Assembly (NCBI GenBank): GCA_963971285.1
Contig: OZ020258.1
Location: forward strand, 496,001 to 560,000
Direction: 5' to 3'
DNA length: 64,000 bases
Source of the DNA: Astropecten irregularis
Taxonomy: Eukaryota; Echinodermata; Asteroidea; Paxillosida; Astropectinidae
Within the stretch, counting starts at the first letter, position 1. Each line of letters opens with the position of its first letter. The position numbers and the translations under genes are program-made. Below, one piece after another: positions 44,216-55,282 of the stretch. The notes under the pieces are model-generated. The model was not told the origin of the DNA. It ran no database searches and saw only the letters and a list, made by a program, of their open reading frames with translations.

Positions 44216-44417
44216 CCCCATTTGTAATTGTTATGATTATGAAATGATGACGTTTAGTAATAGTGAAAATGAGATCTACATGGTTATAATGGGTGATATT
44301 TACAATGATTTACATATCGCAAATATTGGGTTTTGTTTTTAATATCTAATGACAATATCCAACCGCAAATGACTGTCAATAAAACACGAATGGAAAGAAA
44401 TATAAGATAATATCGGT

Positions 44418-44690
44418 TTGCAGTAACACCATGTAATATTCGTTCGTACTTTCGCAAGTCTAATTTCTTCGCACTTCTCGTAACGTCTCAACGTTTCGAC
44501 TAGCCTGCTCTAGTCATCATCAGGAGACTAGAGGAGATGACGAGAGCAAGCTAGTCGAAACGTTGAGACCTTACGAGAAGTGCGACGAAATTAGAAGTGC
44601 GGAAGTACGAATGATGCTTACATAACATTTCGGCAAACTGATCCACATACCAATATTGTCACCATGCAAAGCCTCAAATCTCTAATAAGA
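44418..44690. mobile_element. Palindromic element family D, just past the lectin-receptor stop codon
   Basis: Inverted arms (ATCGGTTTGCAGTAACACCA and a diverged complement near 44630) surround the CGTTTCGACTAGCCTGCTCT core. It ends 6 bases before the stop codon, so it must lie in the 3' UTR if the transcript extends normally. Confidence 0.75.
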
Positions 44691-44695
44691 TGCTA

Positions 44696-47600
44696 TTAGG
44701 CATAATATGATGACTGACTGAGGTAACTTGCTCCACGGTTGAATTCAACCTTTGCGTAGCCAATTTGAGGTATTTCTGGTTCACGAGGAATGACAAATAC
44801 CTCCCCTCGTCCGAACGAGTGAGACTCACCAACCGAATCTCCACCAGCGGCACCATTTACAGCACCCAAACCATCATCTGTGTACGCATTATGTTCAAGT
44901 TCAATCTCCTCCACGAGAGGGCGCTGCAATGGTATACCACGTGACATACCGGGCCTGAAGAGCCTGTCGTATGAGGTTGGTGTTTGGTACAATGAGCGTG
45001 AACCTTCCTGACGACCGACTGGTGTGATCGTACTGTAGTCACCGTAGTCTCCATTCAAGACACCGTAGTCGTTGTTGACTGCAGTGGTGCCTGCTTGACC
45101 GCTCATGAAACTGCTTCGTGGCCAGGATGAATACGATGGGTCGTTGATGACGTCTGGAGGCAAGTCTCCGTCGTCCAATATTGCTGATGTGTTCCTAGAT
45201 GCCAAATACCCTTGCAAGTGTCTTTAAAGAGGGAGAGATAAAATACCAACCTTGATTATCTCCTCATAAGTGTTTTTGTTTTAAAGGTCATATTATTATT
45301 GTTTTCAGAGTAATCGAGCCTTGGGACAACTTGACAACTAAGACAGGTTGTGAAACACCTGTACTACTTACTTCTCCTGTCGTCTACAGGAACAGCACCA
45401 GCAGATGGATATTAGGATGACTATCAGTAGAATGAGTCCCAGCACACAACTAATGATGACTGTGAACATAAAATGAAATGAATGGTGTAAACGAAACCAT
45501 CTAGCCAAGCTGCTAAACCAGCCAGTTAATTACTGAGTCAGGTAATGGATGGATTAAGCAACCAGGCACAGACAATCAGTTAACTAACTAGCCAACCATA
45601 ACCACCCAACCAGCTACTTAGACAATCAGCTAACCAGCCAGTTGGTTGATAAGACAATCAGCTAACCAGCCAGTTGGTTGATAAATAAGACAATCAGCTA
45701 ACCAGCCAGTTGGTTGAAAAATAAGACAATCAGCTAACCAGCCAGTTGGTTGAAAAATAAGACAATCCACTAACCAACCAGTTGGTTGATAAATAAGACA
45801 ATCATCTATAATCAGCCAGTTTGTTGAAAAATAAGACAATCAGCTAACCAGCCAGTTGGTTGAAAAATAAGACAATCAGCTAACCAGCCAGTTGGTTGAT
45901 AAATAAGACAATCAACTATAACCAGCCAGTTGGTTGAAAAATAAGACAATCCACTAACCAACCAGTTGGTTGATAAATAAGACAATCAGCTAACCAGCCA
46001 GTTGGTTGATAAATAAGACAATCAGCTAACCAGCCAGTTGGTTGATAAATAAGACAACCAGCTAACAAACCAGTTGGTTGATAAATAAGACAATCAGCTA
46101 ACCAACCAGTTGGTTGATAAATAAGACAATCAACTATAACCAGCCAGTTGGTTGAAAAATAAGACAATCCACTAACCAACCAGTTGGTTGATAAATAAGA
46201 CAATCAGCTAACCAGCCAGTTGGTTGATAAATAAGACAATCAGCTAACCAGCCAGTTGGTTGATAAATAAGACAATCAGCTAACCAGCCAGTTGGTGGAT
46301 AAATAAGACAATCAGCTAACCAGCCAGTTGGTTGATAAATAAGACAATCAGCCAACCAACCAGTTGGTTGATAAATAAGACAATCAGCTAATCAGCCAAA
46401 TCAACCAAATAACTTGCCATGCAGTTATGTAGCCAAGCCATCCAACTTCATCTGACTGTGTACAGTATAATGGAGATGAATGCAGTCCCTCACATGTTAG
46501 CAGAAAGATGTCCAAAGATGGAAGTTGCACGTGTATTTCCTTGTTCACATTAAACATTGGAATAATAATTGCAACTATAGGCACTCACCGATAATCAACA
46601 ACGACGAAGATCCTGATGCAGAGCCTTGGTCATCTGGATTAAACAAAAACAATGAGCAAATAAGCTGAAGTTCTTTAACATTACTGCGTGGTTGGAGTAA
46701 AGGAACGGGCATGAATAACACTGAGGCAGGTTCGTGGCTACGTTCGAATACTCATACAAGAACATCACGAACTTGTTGACGTATCCGAGAAATGATCCAA
46801 ATTAATTGCGTAAGCTAACTCTATATGTTGGAGATAAACTACCGACAACCGATGTACCTTTAGAAAGGAATATGATTTGATACAAGTAATAAACTGCTGC
46901 AAACTGCTCATCAGCCAAAATGACCTGAAATATATCAAGTGCATAAAGTTAGGAGGGCCTGACGCGTTTCAATCCTAGCAGGATCTTTCTCAAAGGTGAG
47001 AAAGATCCTGCTAGGATCGAAACGCGCCAGGCCCTCCTAACTTTAAGCATTTGGAATATGATTTGTTGCATCTTTTGTGGGTGTGAGTATAATGAGATAA
47101 CATGTTTTTACCAGCTTTGGTTGAGGAGATCACCGTTGGGTCCATGGTGGTCGCCCCACGGCTTATTGTCACCATCGAAGCATCAGTTGTCATTTTGCCG
47201 GTTGCCGGGGATACCGTCGTCATGGAGCTCGATGGCAACCGTTGGGAGGTAGATGACGTCTGTGTCTTGGAGTGGGTCGTTGATGCCTTTGTCGACATTC
47301 CATCAGTTGATGGTCCACTACTGGCGGCGTTAGTTGATAGTTGACGCCGAGTTGATGTCATGAGGTTAGTTGTAGCGTCTGAAAGTGTCGTTTTGATTGC
47401 TGTACTGTACTTATTCGAGGTTTCCGATGTCTGCAGGTTTGATGTACTGTGTTTGATTGTGGTCGAAACAAATGGTGTACTGCTGTCAATAAATAGACTT
47501 GTCACTTCTAGAGTGGTGGTAATATCACTTTGTGTCACCCGTGGATGTTCGGGGGTTGATACGCCCTCTGTAGTCGACCTCTGGGATTGTGAAGTCAAAC

Positions 47601-50600
47601 TAGTTGTTACAGATGACGATGTTGTTTCTGGCTGTAAAGTTGTAACATCAGTCACCCGTTGATGTTCGGTGGTAATTAAGGCGTCCTCTGTAGTTGGGCT
47701 TTGGAATTGTGAAGTCAAACTAGTTGTCACAGATGACGATGTTGTTTCTGGCTGTAAGGTTGTAACATCACCATCAGTCACCCGTGGGTATTCGGTGGTT
47801 GATACGCCCTCTGTAGTCGACCTCTCGAATTGTGAAGTCAAACTAGTTGTTACAGATGACGATGTTCTTTCTGGATGTGCCGTTGTAGCAGTGGTCTTAC
47901 GAGTTGGCAATGCAGTCGAGGTTTCTACGGTGGGACTTGTTGGATACGTAGTAGTAACATCAGGTAAGACCGCTGTTCAGTAAAAAAAAAAAATGAAATT
48001 ATGAGAATGTGACGTCCGATTTTGCTCACCATAGGTCCTACAGAGTTTTATTCAGAGATTGGCGCTTACGTCATTGCGTAAAGTAAAGTACAGTATAGTA
48101 TAGTACAGTATAACATTTGCTAAAAAAAAAATTCTTATTGTATTTCTTACTTTAGAAATTGCTTGTGTAAAAATATTTTGCGAGACTACATTACCGGTGC
48201 AGTTGAAGTCAGTTATACTCCATGTGGCGTTGCTTAAACACACAATGAGTGCATCGCCTCTCGTGTCATATCCCTCCGCGCAGGACAAGATGGCCACGCC
48301 CCGATACTCGAAGGATATTACAGTGATGTTACCATACGGTATGGCAGTGGGCTGACCACATGATGTGACTGAAATGGAACCAGTACAAGTTATGAAATGA
48401 GGTTGAACATCAACTTGAAGTCGACATATCTGCAGCTACCGCTCTGCCCATTCGCGGTTCTATGAGCCAATATTTGTGGGGGCTAGAAGAGCCAATATTG
48501 GGGAAGGGGGCTAGACCCTTCGCACGTTATCATCTTCCAACGCTCGCTTCTGCTAGGTTTATAAGGAGTCGAAAATCAACCTATAGGCCTACCAACACAG
48601 CGCGTTTTTCAAGTATGTGGCGTGTAATAACTAAAACCCATCTCAGCTACTGATAATAAACAATTGAACATATCCCATGACCAAGTTGTCAATGATATTT
48701 ATAAACACACTACGGGTTTCAAGTTGCGATTTTTCAAAAAGGGAAGTTTTATTCAGAATATATACACCAATGGGTAATTACTGAATAACCCAGTACATTT
48801 CATCACAAGTTAAACAGCTCAGTGCATAGTGCACTATACCACAGTTCAGTACATCCTTCCCTGCGCGATCTAACTCACCATTGCACGAAGCTTCAGTTCC
48901 ATTCCATGACCCATCTGATAAGCATTCTCTGACTTCAGATCCTTGGAGCTGGTAGCCCTCGTTACAAGCAAACTGTACCACATCGGTCGTATTGAAGGCG
49001 CCGTGGTTATCCCCGTAACGATGACCGTTTAATGGAACTCCTGGGTCACTACACCCTGTGAGATTTCTCAGTTCTGTAAAAAAAAATTTTCATCAATTAA
49101 TCTCATGCTTACAATAACAAATGCAAGGAACTTACAAGCGCGTCATTTGGACAGCATCCCTGCATTGTGTCGACACTATGCCGAAATCTTCAGGTTCCTG
49201 GTCTCGCCTGTCTTACTCTACGATTGAGAGACATAGACCTTGACTGAAGGACTGGGGAGACGACTCAATGTCTTCGGTACTGGGTCTCTGAGGAGGATCC
49301 TTGGGTACTGCTGGTCGGACCGTGTGTCTAACGAGAGGTTACTCAGGGAGAGTCATATGAGACCTATTACATGCATGATATGTGAGTGCCAGATGTGACT
49401 GTACGGTCATGTGGCTAGATTCCCTGCGAGTGATCCTGCTAGGTGAATTCTCTCTATGGGAGAACCTACTAGTAAAACTTGCCCGGTAGGGCGTCCACAT
49501 GACACGTGGTTGCGTCAGATGGATCGTTATTTTGCTGAGATGGGGATGGGTCGCGTAGCTGCCTTGGGGATGGCCATCAGAAGACCGAAGGAGTACCGCT
49601 CGAAGGTAGATTCAGCAACGCACTGCCGCGGTGCAAGCTCCCATTGATTGATTGATTGATATGCCGAACTTTTGACGATTTTACGCCGAAATTGTGACGA
49701 ATATGTGCCGACATTGTGACGCCACTGCAATTACCGGCATTATGACTCACTGTACCGGCCGTTTGACGACAATATACCGAAAATGAACCGACAATGAGTC
49801 GACAATGTGTATTCAATGTAACGGTACGGAATTGTCAATGTGTCGACACCGTATCGTTATCATGACGATGATAGCATGAAGACATATTGATGAGACTGTA
49901 GCTGCAACAATGACTGTGAGGAATTGCACTCATTAGTCAGTACACTGTGCCCGCAATGTATTGGTAATTTGAGTGCTCAGAACTCGCAATAAACCGACAC
50001 CGTATCGGTTTGTGCAGACACTATACAAAATAATGTACAAGCTATCTTACCCGTACGACAGATGTATCGTCTTTTCTGATCAGGGCAGTTTTTAACCTGC
50101 CAGTTTTTGTTGTCATCTAAGTCAAAGTTCATTTCAATACACTCCTCCGGTTGAGAAGGGTTGGTGCTCGGCTGGTTGTCGGCCCAAAACAGGTTAGATA
50201 TGCGTTCATCTGGAAAAGTAAATTAATAAAATATTGATTGTTCATCCTTTTAGATAAAATACCCAACACCTTAGCTAGAATTTTCCATGTTTCATAAACA
50301 TAGAATACAGATACATTCCCCTTCTGCAACAGTAGATGCGAATACGGTATTTCTTAATCTAAACATATGGCTGGATAGTTAGCATTCAGTGTGTACAGCG
50401 CCGGTACAGCATTCTGGGGATCGCAGGTTTGAATCCAGTTCCAGTCAAGTTTCCAATGTTCTCCTTCCAATAAATCTAACTTGACAAGAAACAGCCTTAA
50501 TGGAGAATGTACTTGATTCATTTCATTTCCCACCTTAAACTTAATTACATTGGTCAGTATTCAGAATGATGGAATGAAATCATAACAGTGCTCAGGCTCC

Positions 50601-50788
50601 GTCTCAGGCTCCGTCTTGGGCTCCGGCTCCATTTCGTGAATCCATTCTGAAATATAATAATAATTAATCAAAATAGAGGCTTTTGGCTACGGTTCGGAAG
50701 TGGAATCTCTGGTTTCAAAAGAAAAACAGAGTTTCAGCTTCAGTGAAAAACCACAACTTATATTTTCAGCATATCGATGTCAGAGCTG

Positions 50789-50830
<42 letters not shown>

Positions 50831-53800
50831 AAGCCTAAGCCTGAGCCTGAGCCTAAGCCTCTGTTTCGTAAACCCCCTAAGACTCACTGTCAGTCCATCT
50901 CCAGATCCTATCTGTAGTTGCACTGATGGTCCCACCTATCCACCAGCTAGCAGGATTCATGTTGAACTCCTCTCTCAATGTAGTCTGAATGAATTCCTGC
51001 ATGTTCCTGTTTGTGACCTCTACTAACCAACCGCCCAGTGACGAGCAGAAGTCTCTAGCGCTGACCCAGTTGCGTCCGATATTATTGAATAACAGACAGT
51101 AATTCATGTAATTTTTGTATGTGCCTGGACTAATCACAGATGGACATGATGTTTCTGTTGGGGAGAAAGTATTAAACAAATTCGTGTTATTCGTGATGGG
51201 TACATGGAATGGGAGCTTTGAAACAATACAACACTGAGAAGCCTGAAATACTTGTATACAAACTCGACAAGGCAGTGGCGTCACCAGACTTTTGAGTCTG
51301 GGGGGCCACAAGGGGGGCACTAGCAATTGTTGGGGGGGCAAACGTTTTATATACTATATATTTTTTTCACCAACCCAAATTTCAAATGGGGGGGGGGGGG
51401 GGGGAACGAGGGGGGGCACAAGGTTTTCCAGGGGGGCACGTGCCACCCCTGGCCCCCCCTTGGCGACGCCACTGCGACAAGGGCGATGTTAAAATCGTTA
51501 GTATGTCATGGTAACTTTAAAATCTGGTCGACGAGGCACAAACAAAATCAATTTATTTAAGCTCCGAGAGAAAGACATGACCTACCAAACTGACATATAC
51601 TGTAATGATTAATAGTTCCATCGGCTAGCTTTGAACAAGCATTATCATCGTCCCACTTGTAATCATGATCGTTGAGGGCGCTCATCTGGATACATGTTTC
51701 GTCGGGGTCATTCGGTTCGCCTGGAGCCCAGTCAAAGTATTCTATCAATTTCTGACCTGGTAAAGATAGGAAAGAGTATATAGGTTATCACATAAATGTA
51801 TGGATACTATGGTATGATAAACATCATCATTGGTCAAGTAACAAATAGTTTAGCTTCAACTTCGTAGGTTCCACTACATACGTGAACATAGGGCGTTTAC
51901 AAAACGGAGGCTCAGGCTCAGTCTGAGGCTCCGGCTCCATTTCATGAATCCATTCTGAAATAACGGGTATCAGAATAGAGGCTGTTGGCTGTGGTTCTGA
52001 AGTAGAATCTCGGGTTTGACAGGGAAAACAGAGTTTTAGCTTCAATGAATAACCACAACCTATATTTTCAGCATATGGATGTCAGAACTGGAGCCTGAGC
52101 CTAAGCCTCCGTTTCGTAAACACCCATAGTTACTCCATTGCAGGCAAGTTGGCTTACTTGCTGATTCACCTGGTTGTGTGACTGAATTCCTCTTTGGAAG
52201 ATTCAATTTGGTTTGTTGGCTGCCCTCCTATCTGTTTGAATATTTCACCCCTTGCCTATTTGGTGTCTGCTCCGACCCCTCCCCCGTCCCAATGGGAGAC
52301 TTTTGAGAACCGATATACCGGTCTTCAAGTCAACAGCGCATGCAAACGCAATAAATTGTGAGCATGCGCGCGTTGTTTTGCGTGCGCGTGCGCTGTTGAC
52401 TTCCGGTTCTCCAAAGTCTCCCATTGACAAGAAACTCTCTTGCCCTGGTACATTTTTTCAAACTTAGATCTCTTGGAGATTATTTCTTGTAATTATAACA
52501 TTGCTTGAATATACTTACTATGTTCCCATATCCAATTGGCTGATTCCCTTCCTCCAATCCAGTACTGATTACTTGCAATACGTTCTCCTAAGAACCTCAG
52601 TTGGTCAGAATTCTCTACCTTAGCCAAAGACCATCCCTTGCTCTGACAGTCGTCTCTGGCCTCATTCCAATTAATTCCATTATTTATTGGGATGAAACAG
52701 CTCTCTGTTCCGTACTGTAGGCCATTGTTTGATGGGCATTCTGGTAAATAAAAAACCTTTTTAAGTTGACGTGATTTCTCTTAGTTTTGTAAACAGTTTT
52801 GTAAACAGTTTAACCGATTCACAAACATGTTTAATCTGGCTGATTGTGATGGCATGGAAGACATTATGAAGATTATGTGAGTTGAGTCATGTTTTCGCTA
52901 TTTTCTCGGGACTCAGATGTTCGATTGAGCTCAAATTTTCACAGGTTTATCATGTCATGTACATGCTGGATTAGACAAAGTGTGAGTTCCATGTGACCTT
53001 TACCAATTATGTATTATACCTTTAAGGAAAGCAGAATTGAAATAATTTATTATAATACTGACGTGTGCAGATGACGTCACTGGTTGTCCACGTTCCATCA
53101 TTTTGACATGTCCGTGTGTTGTCATTGCCTTCCATCTGGTACCCTGACTCACATGAATAAGTAATGGTGTCTCCTACTGTATACAAACCATCCTGTGATG
53201 GTATGAAAGTGGTACCCGGCGGTGCAGGAGGGGTGGGGCACTTGATTCCTGAATCAGGGAGGTTACGATAGAATTATTGAGATTTAAAACAATCGACTTG
53301 ATGAAGACACAAATCCTGCACTTTCTGTTGCATTTCGCAGGTTAGGTACTTGGTACCTGATACAGAATAAGACTTTATAGGAGTTTGGGAGTAATATTAA
53401 TAACCAGTGGTTGCATAGTAACTAAACTGGAGATCAAAACTCGAGGATTGGGCCCATGTGCTCTGGTCGTCTTCATGGGTAATCATCATATTCTGGCTAT
53501 AAATTAGAAAAATACAGTAGCAACTTTTTTGACTAACTAAGGTAACGAAAATGTGCATAAGCTTTTGTAGCAACTACTACTTCATCAGATGCAATGAAGT
53601 GGCATCATTAGGAAAGAGATTATATGGGGGGGGGGGGGTCAGTGGGGGCCATTCGGGCTATAATAGACGGCAGTGGGTCACAAACGGAGCACTGAATTTG
53701 CAGAATATATTCACTGTATCTATTGTATCTTATTGTATCTTTTGATACTGAAACGTATCTAAATAACTCGAATACTTTCACACTTGGACAAAAACAGCAC

Positions 53801-55282
53801 AAAAGTACCATTCCCCAACATCAAGGGGAATTCCCATTCATAATAATGCAGTAGCCAATATTGTGTGTACATGTACATTGCATGGACCCAACCCAGATGT
53901 GTCAAGTTCAAGTAAAATCTAAACTCAGTGAGATGTTGTCATGCAAATTGCTTGCTAACAGACAAACAAACAAACAAACTGCAAATAAACCTACCTACAC
54001 AGGAATGGGGCGTGGCTCCCCAACCCGAGCCGGTATCCAAGCAAACAGCTAGTGACGTATCACCTAGTAACTCGTATCCAAGGTTACATTCACAGATGGT
54101 GTAATTCATGCCGTTCGTTTGGTCTCTTCGGCAACTTCCGTTTTCCAAAGCCACAGTAGAATTACAGGGTTGTTGCGCTGTTGGTGAAGAAAACTCAGTC
54201 AAGTTGCGCTTGAAATGAAACATTTTTCAGCATTTTTCTTTTTACCATGGGACAAAAATAGCAGCTGATTCTGAGTGCAGTAAGCTCGGAGCTGAATTGA
54301 TTAGTCAATATGGAGAATGCTGTTACTGTATACCAAATTGACGATAATTTATGCGATAGGACAAACTGATTGTTCCACTCTTGTTTAGTACGGCCATGTC
54401 CGCCTGGTAAGCTCTTAGCCCACCCGGAGTGTTGACAGTGGGCTAGTGGCGTCAAGCCCAGTGGCGCAAGGGGGCAGGGCACGTGCCCCGAGCGCCACCT
54501 TTTAGAGGGGGTGCAAAAACCCGCAAATTATAACTGTTGAAGCTATTGGAAATCTAATCCAATGAACAAGCAAAGAAATATTCAAATTTCAAATTGTCTT
54601 ATTTTTCTCTCTCTGGAATCAGAAGTTGAAATCGGAGGCAAAATTTTAGCGCATGTCCCGGGCGCTGTTTTACATTGATATTAATCCAGCGCGGCCGACC
54701 CGTGCTAATGGGGGAAATTCTCACCTCAACACTACTACCTTAGCTCCATCGTGAACAATATTTGTCAAACTGGTACAGGTATGCAAAACAATTGTAAAAT
54801 ATTACTGTAAAAGGGTAATACATGTATACATGTATCATACTTTGGTTTTTGTCAAAGAAATACAGATTCATGGGCAAAAATATAAAGGAAGATACATCAG
54901 TACTATCTGTGAAAAGTTCGCATACGGTGCCCACTTTTTGAGGAAACAGTGAAAAACGGCCACAGTTTTTCTTAAGTCTTTTCTCTTTTATTTTTTATCA
55001 TTAAAAGATCAAAAATAATTGTGGTCGCTGGTTTTACTATTTTCTGGTTAATACAGCATTTCAGGCAGAAAATGTAACGGTATGTTTCTACCACCACCAT
55101 GTTCATACCCTGTAAGTTATAGGTAAATCTGTGAACATTTCTGTTTCGGTATGCTACCAAAGTATGATACTACCTTTAAGTTTATTATCTAAGGGTCGTA
55201 CACTCCTACCTTTTGCTGTTGCTAGCCACAGTAACGCTACAACCAAAAACAGAACGAGATGGTCCCTGTATTGACAAATCAT
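44696..55282 (-). CDS. Type I lectin receptor: signal-2 Sushi-2 C-type lectin-2 Sushi-mucin stalk-TM-tail, 1049 aa, 13 exons
   Basis: Exons, 5' to 3': 55282-55210, 54177-53995, 53248-53063, 52740-52519, 51756-51586, 51154-50888, 50209-50051, 49073-48879, 48368-48195, 47972-47112, 46633-46589, 45459-45372, 45221-44696. They total 3150 bases, in frame, with GT/AG throughout. Residues 1-23: signal peptide. 26-85 and 87-147: Sushi domains, the first with six cysteines. 149-278: C-type lectin domain with E-P-N (235-237) and W-D-D (256-258), a mannose-type calcium site. 280-420: second lectin domain with Q-P-S in place of E-P-N and no W-N-D. 422-485 and 487-543: Sushi domains. 545-830: Ser/Thr-rich mucin-like stalk with about three 38-residue repeats. 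842-865: membrane helix, then a C-W-C-C-S-C cluster. The tail is about 175 residues with I-G-Y-A-K-V (1028-1033), an ITIM match. Parts recall selectins, but the order differs. A cell-surface recognition role is inferred. Confidence 0.92.
45600..46400. repeat. 36-bp minisatellite in the intron before the lectin-receptor TM exon
   Basis: About 21 units of GACAATCAGCTAACCAGCCA followed by GTTGGTTGATAAATAA. Each unit has an AACCAGCCAGTTGGTT palindrome. The 36-base period leaves spurious open frames (L-I-Y-Q-P-T-G-W-L-A-D-C) on the minus strand, but good splice sites place it inside an intron. Confidence 0.9.
46880..47058. repeat. Hairpin element family C, copy 7
   Basis: Near-complete copy: tail block CAGTTT-complement AAACTGCTCATCAGCC, then arms GGAGGGCCTGACGCGTTTC and complement around the GATCCTGCTAGGATC stem. 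It is intronic and ends about 54 bases from the mucin-exon donor. Confidence 0.75.
48455..48665. repeat. Family L (hAT-like) partial copy
   Basis: Shares CGGTTCTA at the left and an ACGCTCGCTTCTGCTA block with the complete element at 9346-9628. The right end is missing. Confidence 0.55.
49186..49660 (+). mobile_element. 5'-truncated LINE 3' end with (ATTG)n tail and 8-bp target duplication
   Basis: Translated plus-strand pieces in shifting frames match the C-terminal region of a non-LTR reverse transcriptase: R-R-I-L-G-Y-C-W-S-D-R-V-S-N-E-R-L-L-R, then G-R-P-H-D-T-W-L-R-Q-M-D-R, then G-M-G-R-V-A-A. It ends in an ATTG repeat. The 8-base duplication ATGCCGAA flanks it at 49178-49185 and 49661-49668. 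It lies in an intron, antisense to the lectin receptor. Frameshifts show that it is dead. Confidence 0.75.
50368..50462 (+). mobile_element. tRNA-derived SINE, family S1, degraded copy
   Basis: GGCTGGATAGTTAG at the left, a B-box-like AGGTTTGAATCC, and the CCAGTTCCAGTCAAG 3' end. The A box is disrupted. Confidence 0.5.
50588..50880. mobile_element. GGGCGTTTAC-type MITE, family J, with hexamer expansion, abutting a splice donor
   Basis: The interior matches family J. The right arm has expanded into about fourteen GAGCCT/AAGCCT hexamers at 50785-50862. The element ends directly beside the donor (minus GTGAGT at 50887-50882) of the lectin exon 51154-50888. Confidence 0.8.
51273..51474. mobile_element. 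hAT-like MITE with 8-bp target duplication
   Basis: Ends CAGTGGCGTC and GACGCCACTG, flanked by CGACAAGG on both sides (51265-51272 and 51475-51482). The interior is G-rich with a long G run near 51388-51404 and no coding capacity. Confidence 0.85.
51891..52126. mobile_element. GGGCGTTTAC-ended MITE, family J, copy 4
   Basis: Left GGGCGTTTACAAAACGGAGG; right CTCCGTTTCGTAAACACCC. Intronic. Confidence 0.8.
52291..52425. mobile_element. GC-rich palindromic MITE, family H, copy 3
   Basis: Left AATGGGAGACTTTTGAGAAC; right TTCTCCAAAGTCTCCCATT. The inner arms hold TCAACAGCGCATGC and GCGTGCGCTGTTGA. Confidence 0.8.
52888..53025 (-). mobile_element. TTAA-ended MITE, family B, half copy
   Basis: Only the B-type end is left: GACTCAGATGTTCGATTGAG through to ATTATACCTTTAA. 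It ends 37 bases from the Sushi exon at 53063. Confidence 0.7.
53540..53660. repeat. Small stem-loop repeat and G run in lectin-receptor intron 2
   Basis: CTTTTGTAGCAACTACTACT with TTCATCAGATGCA resembles a widespread stem-loop repeat, and a related piece interrupts the MITE at 10166-10360. A G run lies near 53627-53637. Confidence 0.5.
54456..54740. repeat. Possible hAT-like remnant
   Basis: A CAGTGGCGCAAGGGGGCAGG start recalls the termini of hAT elements. No matching right end or target duplication is clear. Confidence 0.35.
54807..55179 (+). mobile_element. TTAA-ended MITE, family A, with expanded left terminus
   Basis: The left terminal repeat contains an extra CATGTATACATGTAT segment. 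The right end is intact (CAAAGTATGATACTACCTTT). It lies in intron 1 of the lectin receptor, 30 bases from the signal-exon donor. Confidence 0.8.

Noticed and set aside
45630-46355. Long open frames with a 12-residue repeat L-I-Y-Q-P-T-G-W-L-A-D-C on the minus strand
   Set aside because: The 36-bp minisatellite unit is a multiple of three, so frames stay open by chance. Good splice sites at 46589 and 45459 place the array in an intron.
47011-47111. Extra C-terminal residues on the mucin exon frame
   Set aside because: They are read-through past the donor at 47111 into the intron and a family C hairpin repeat.
47058-47983. Plus-strand frames opposite the mucin stalk
   Set aside because: They are antisense shadows of the Ser/Thr-rich coding exon, Val-rich because ACN codons read as NGT on the other strand.
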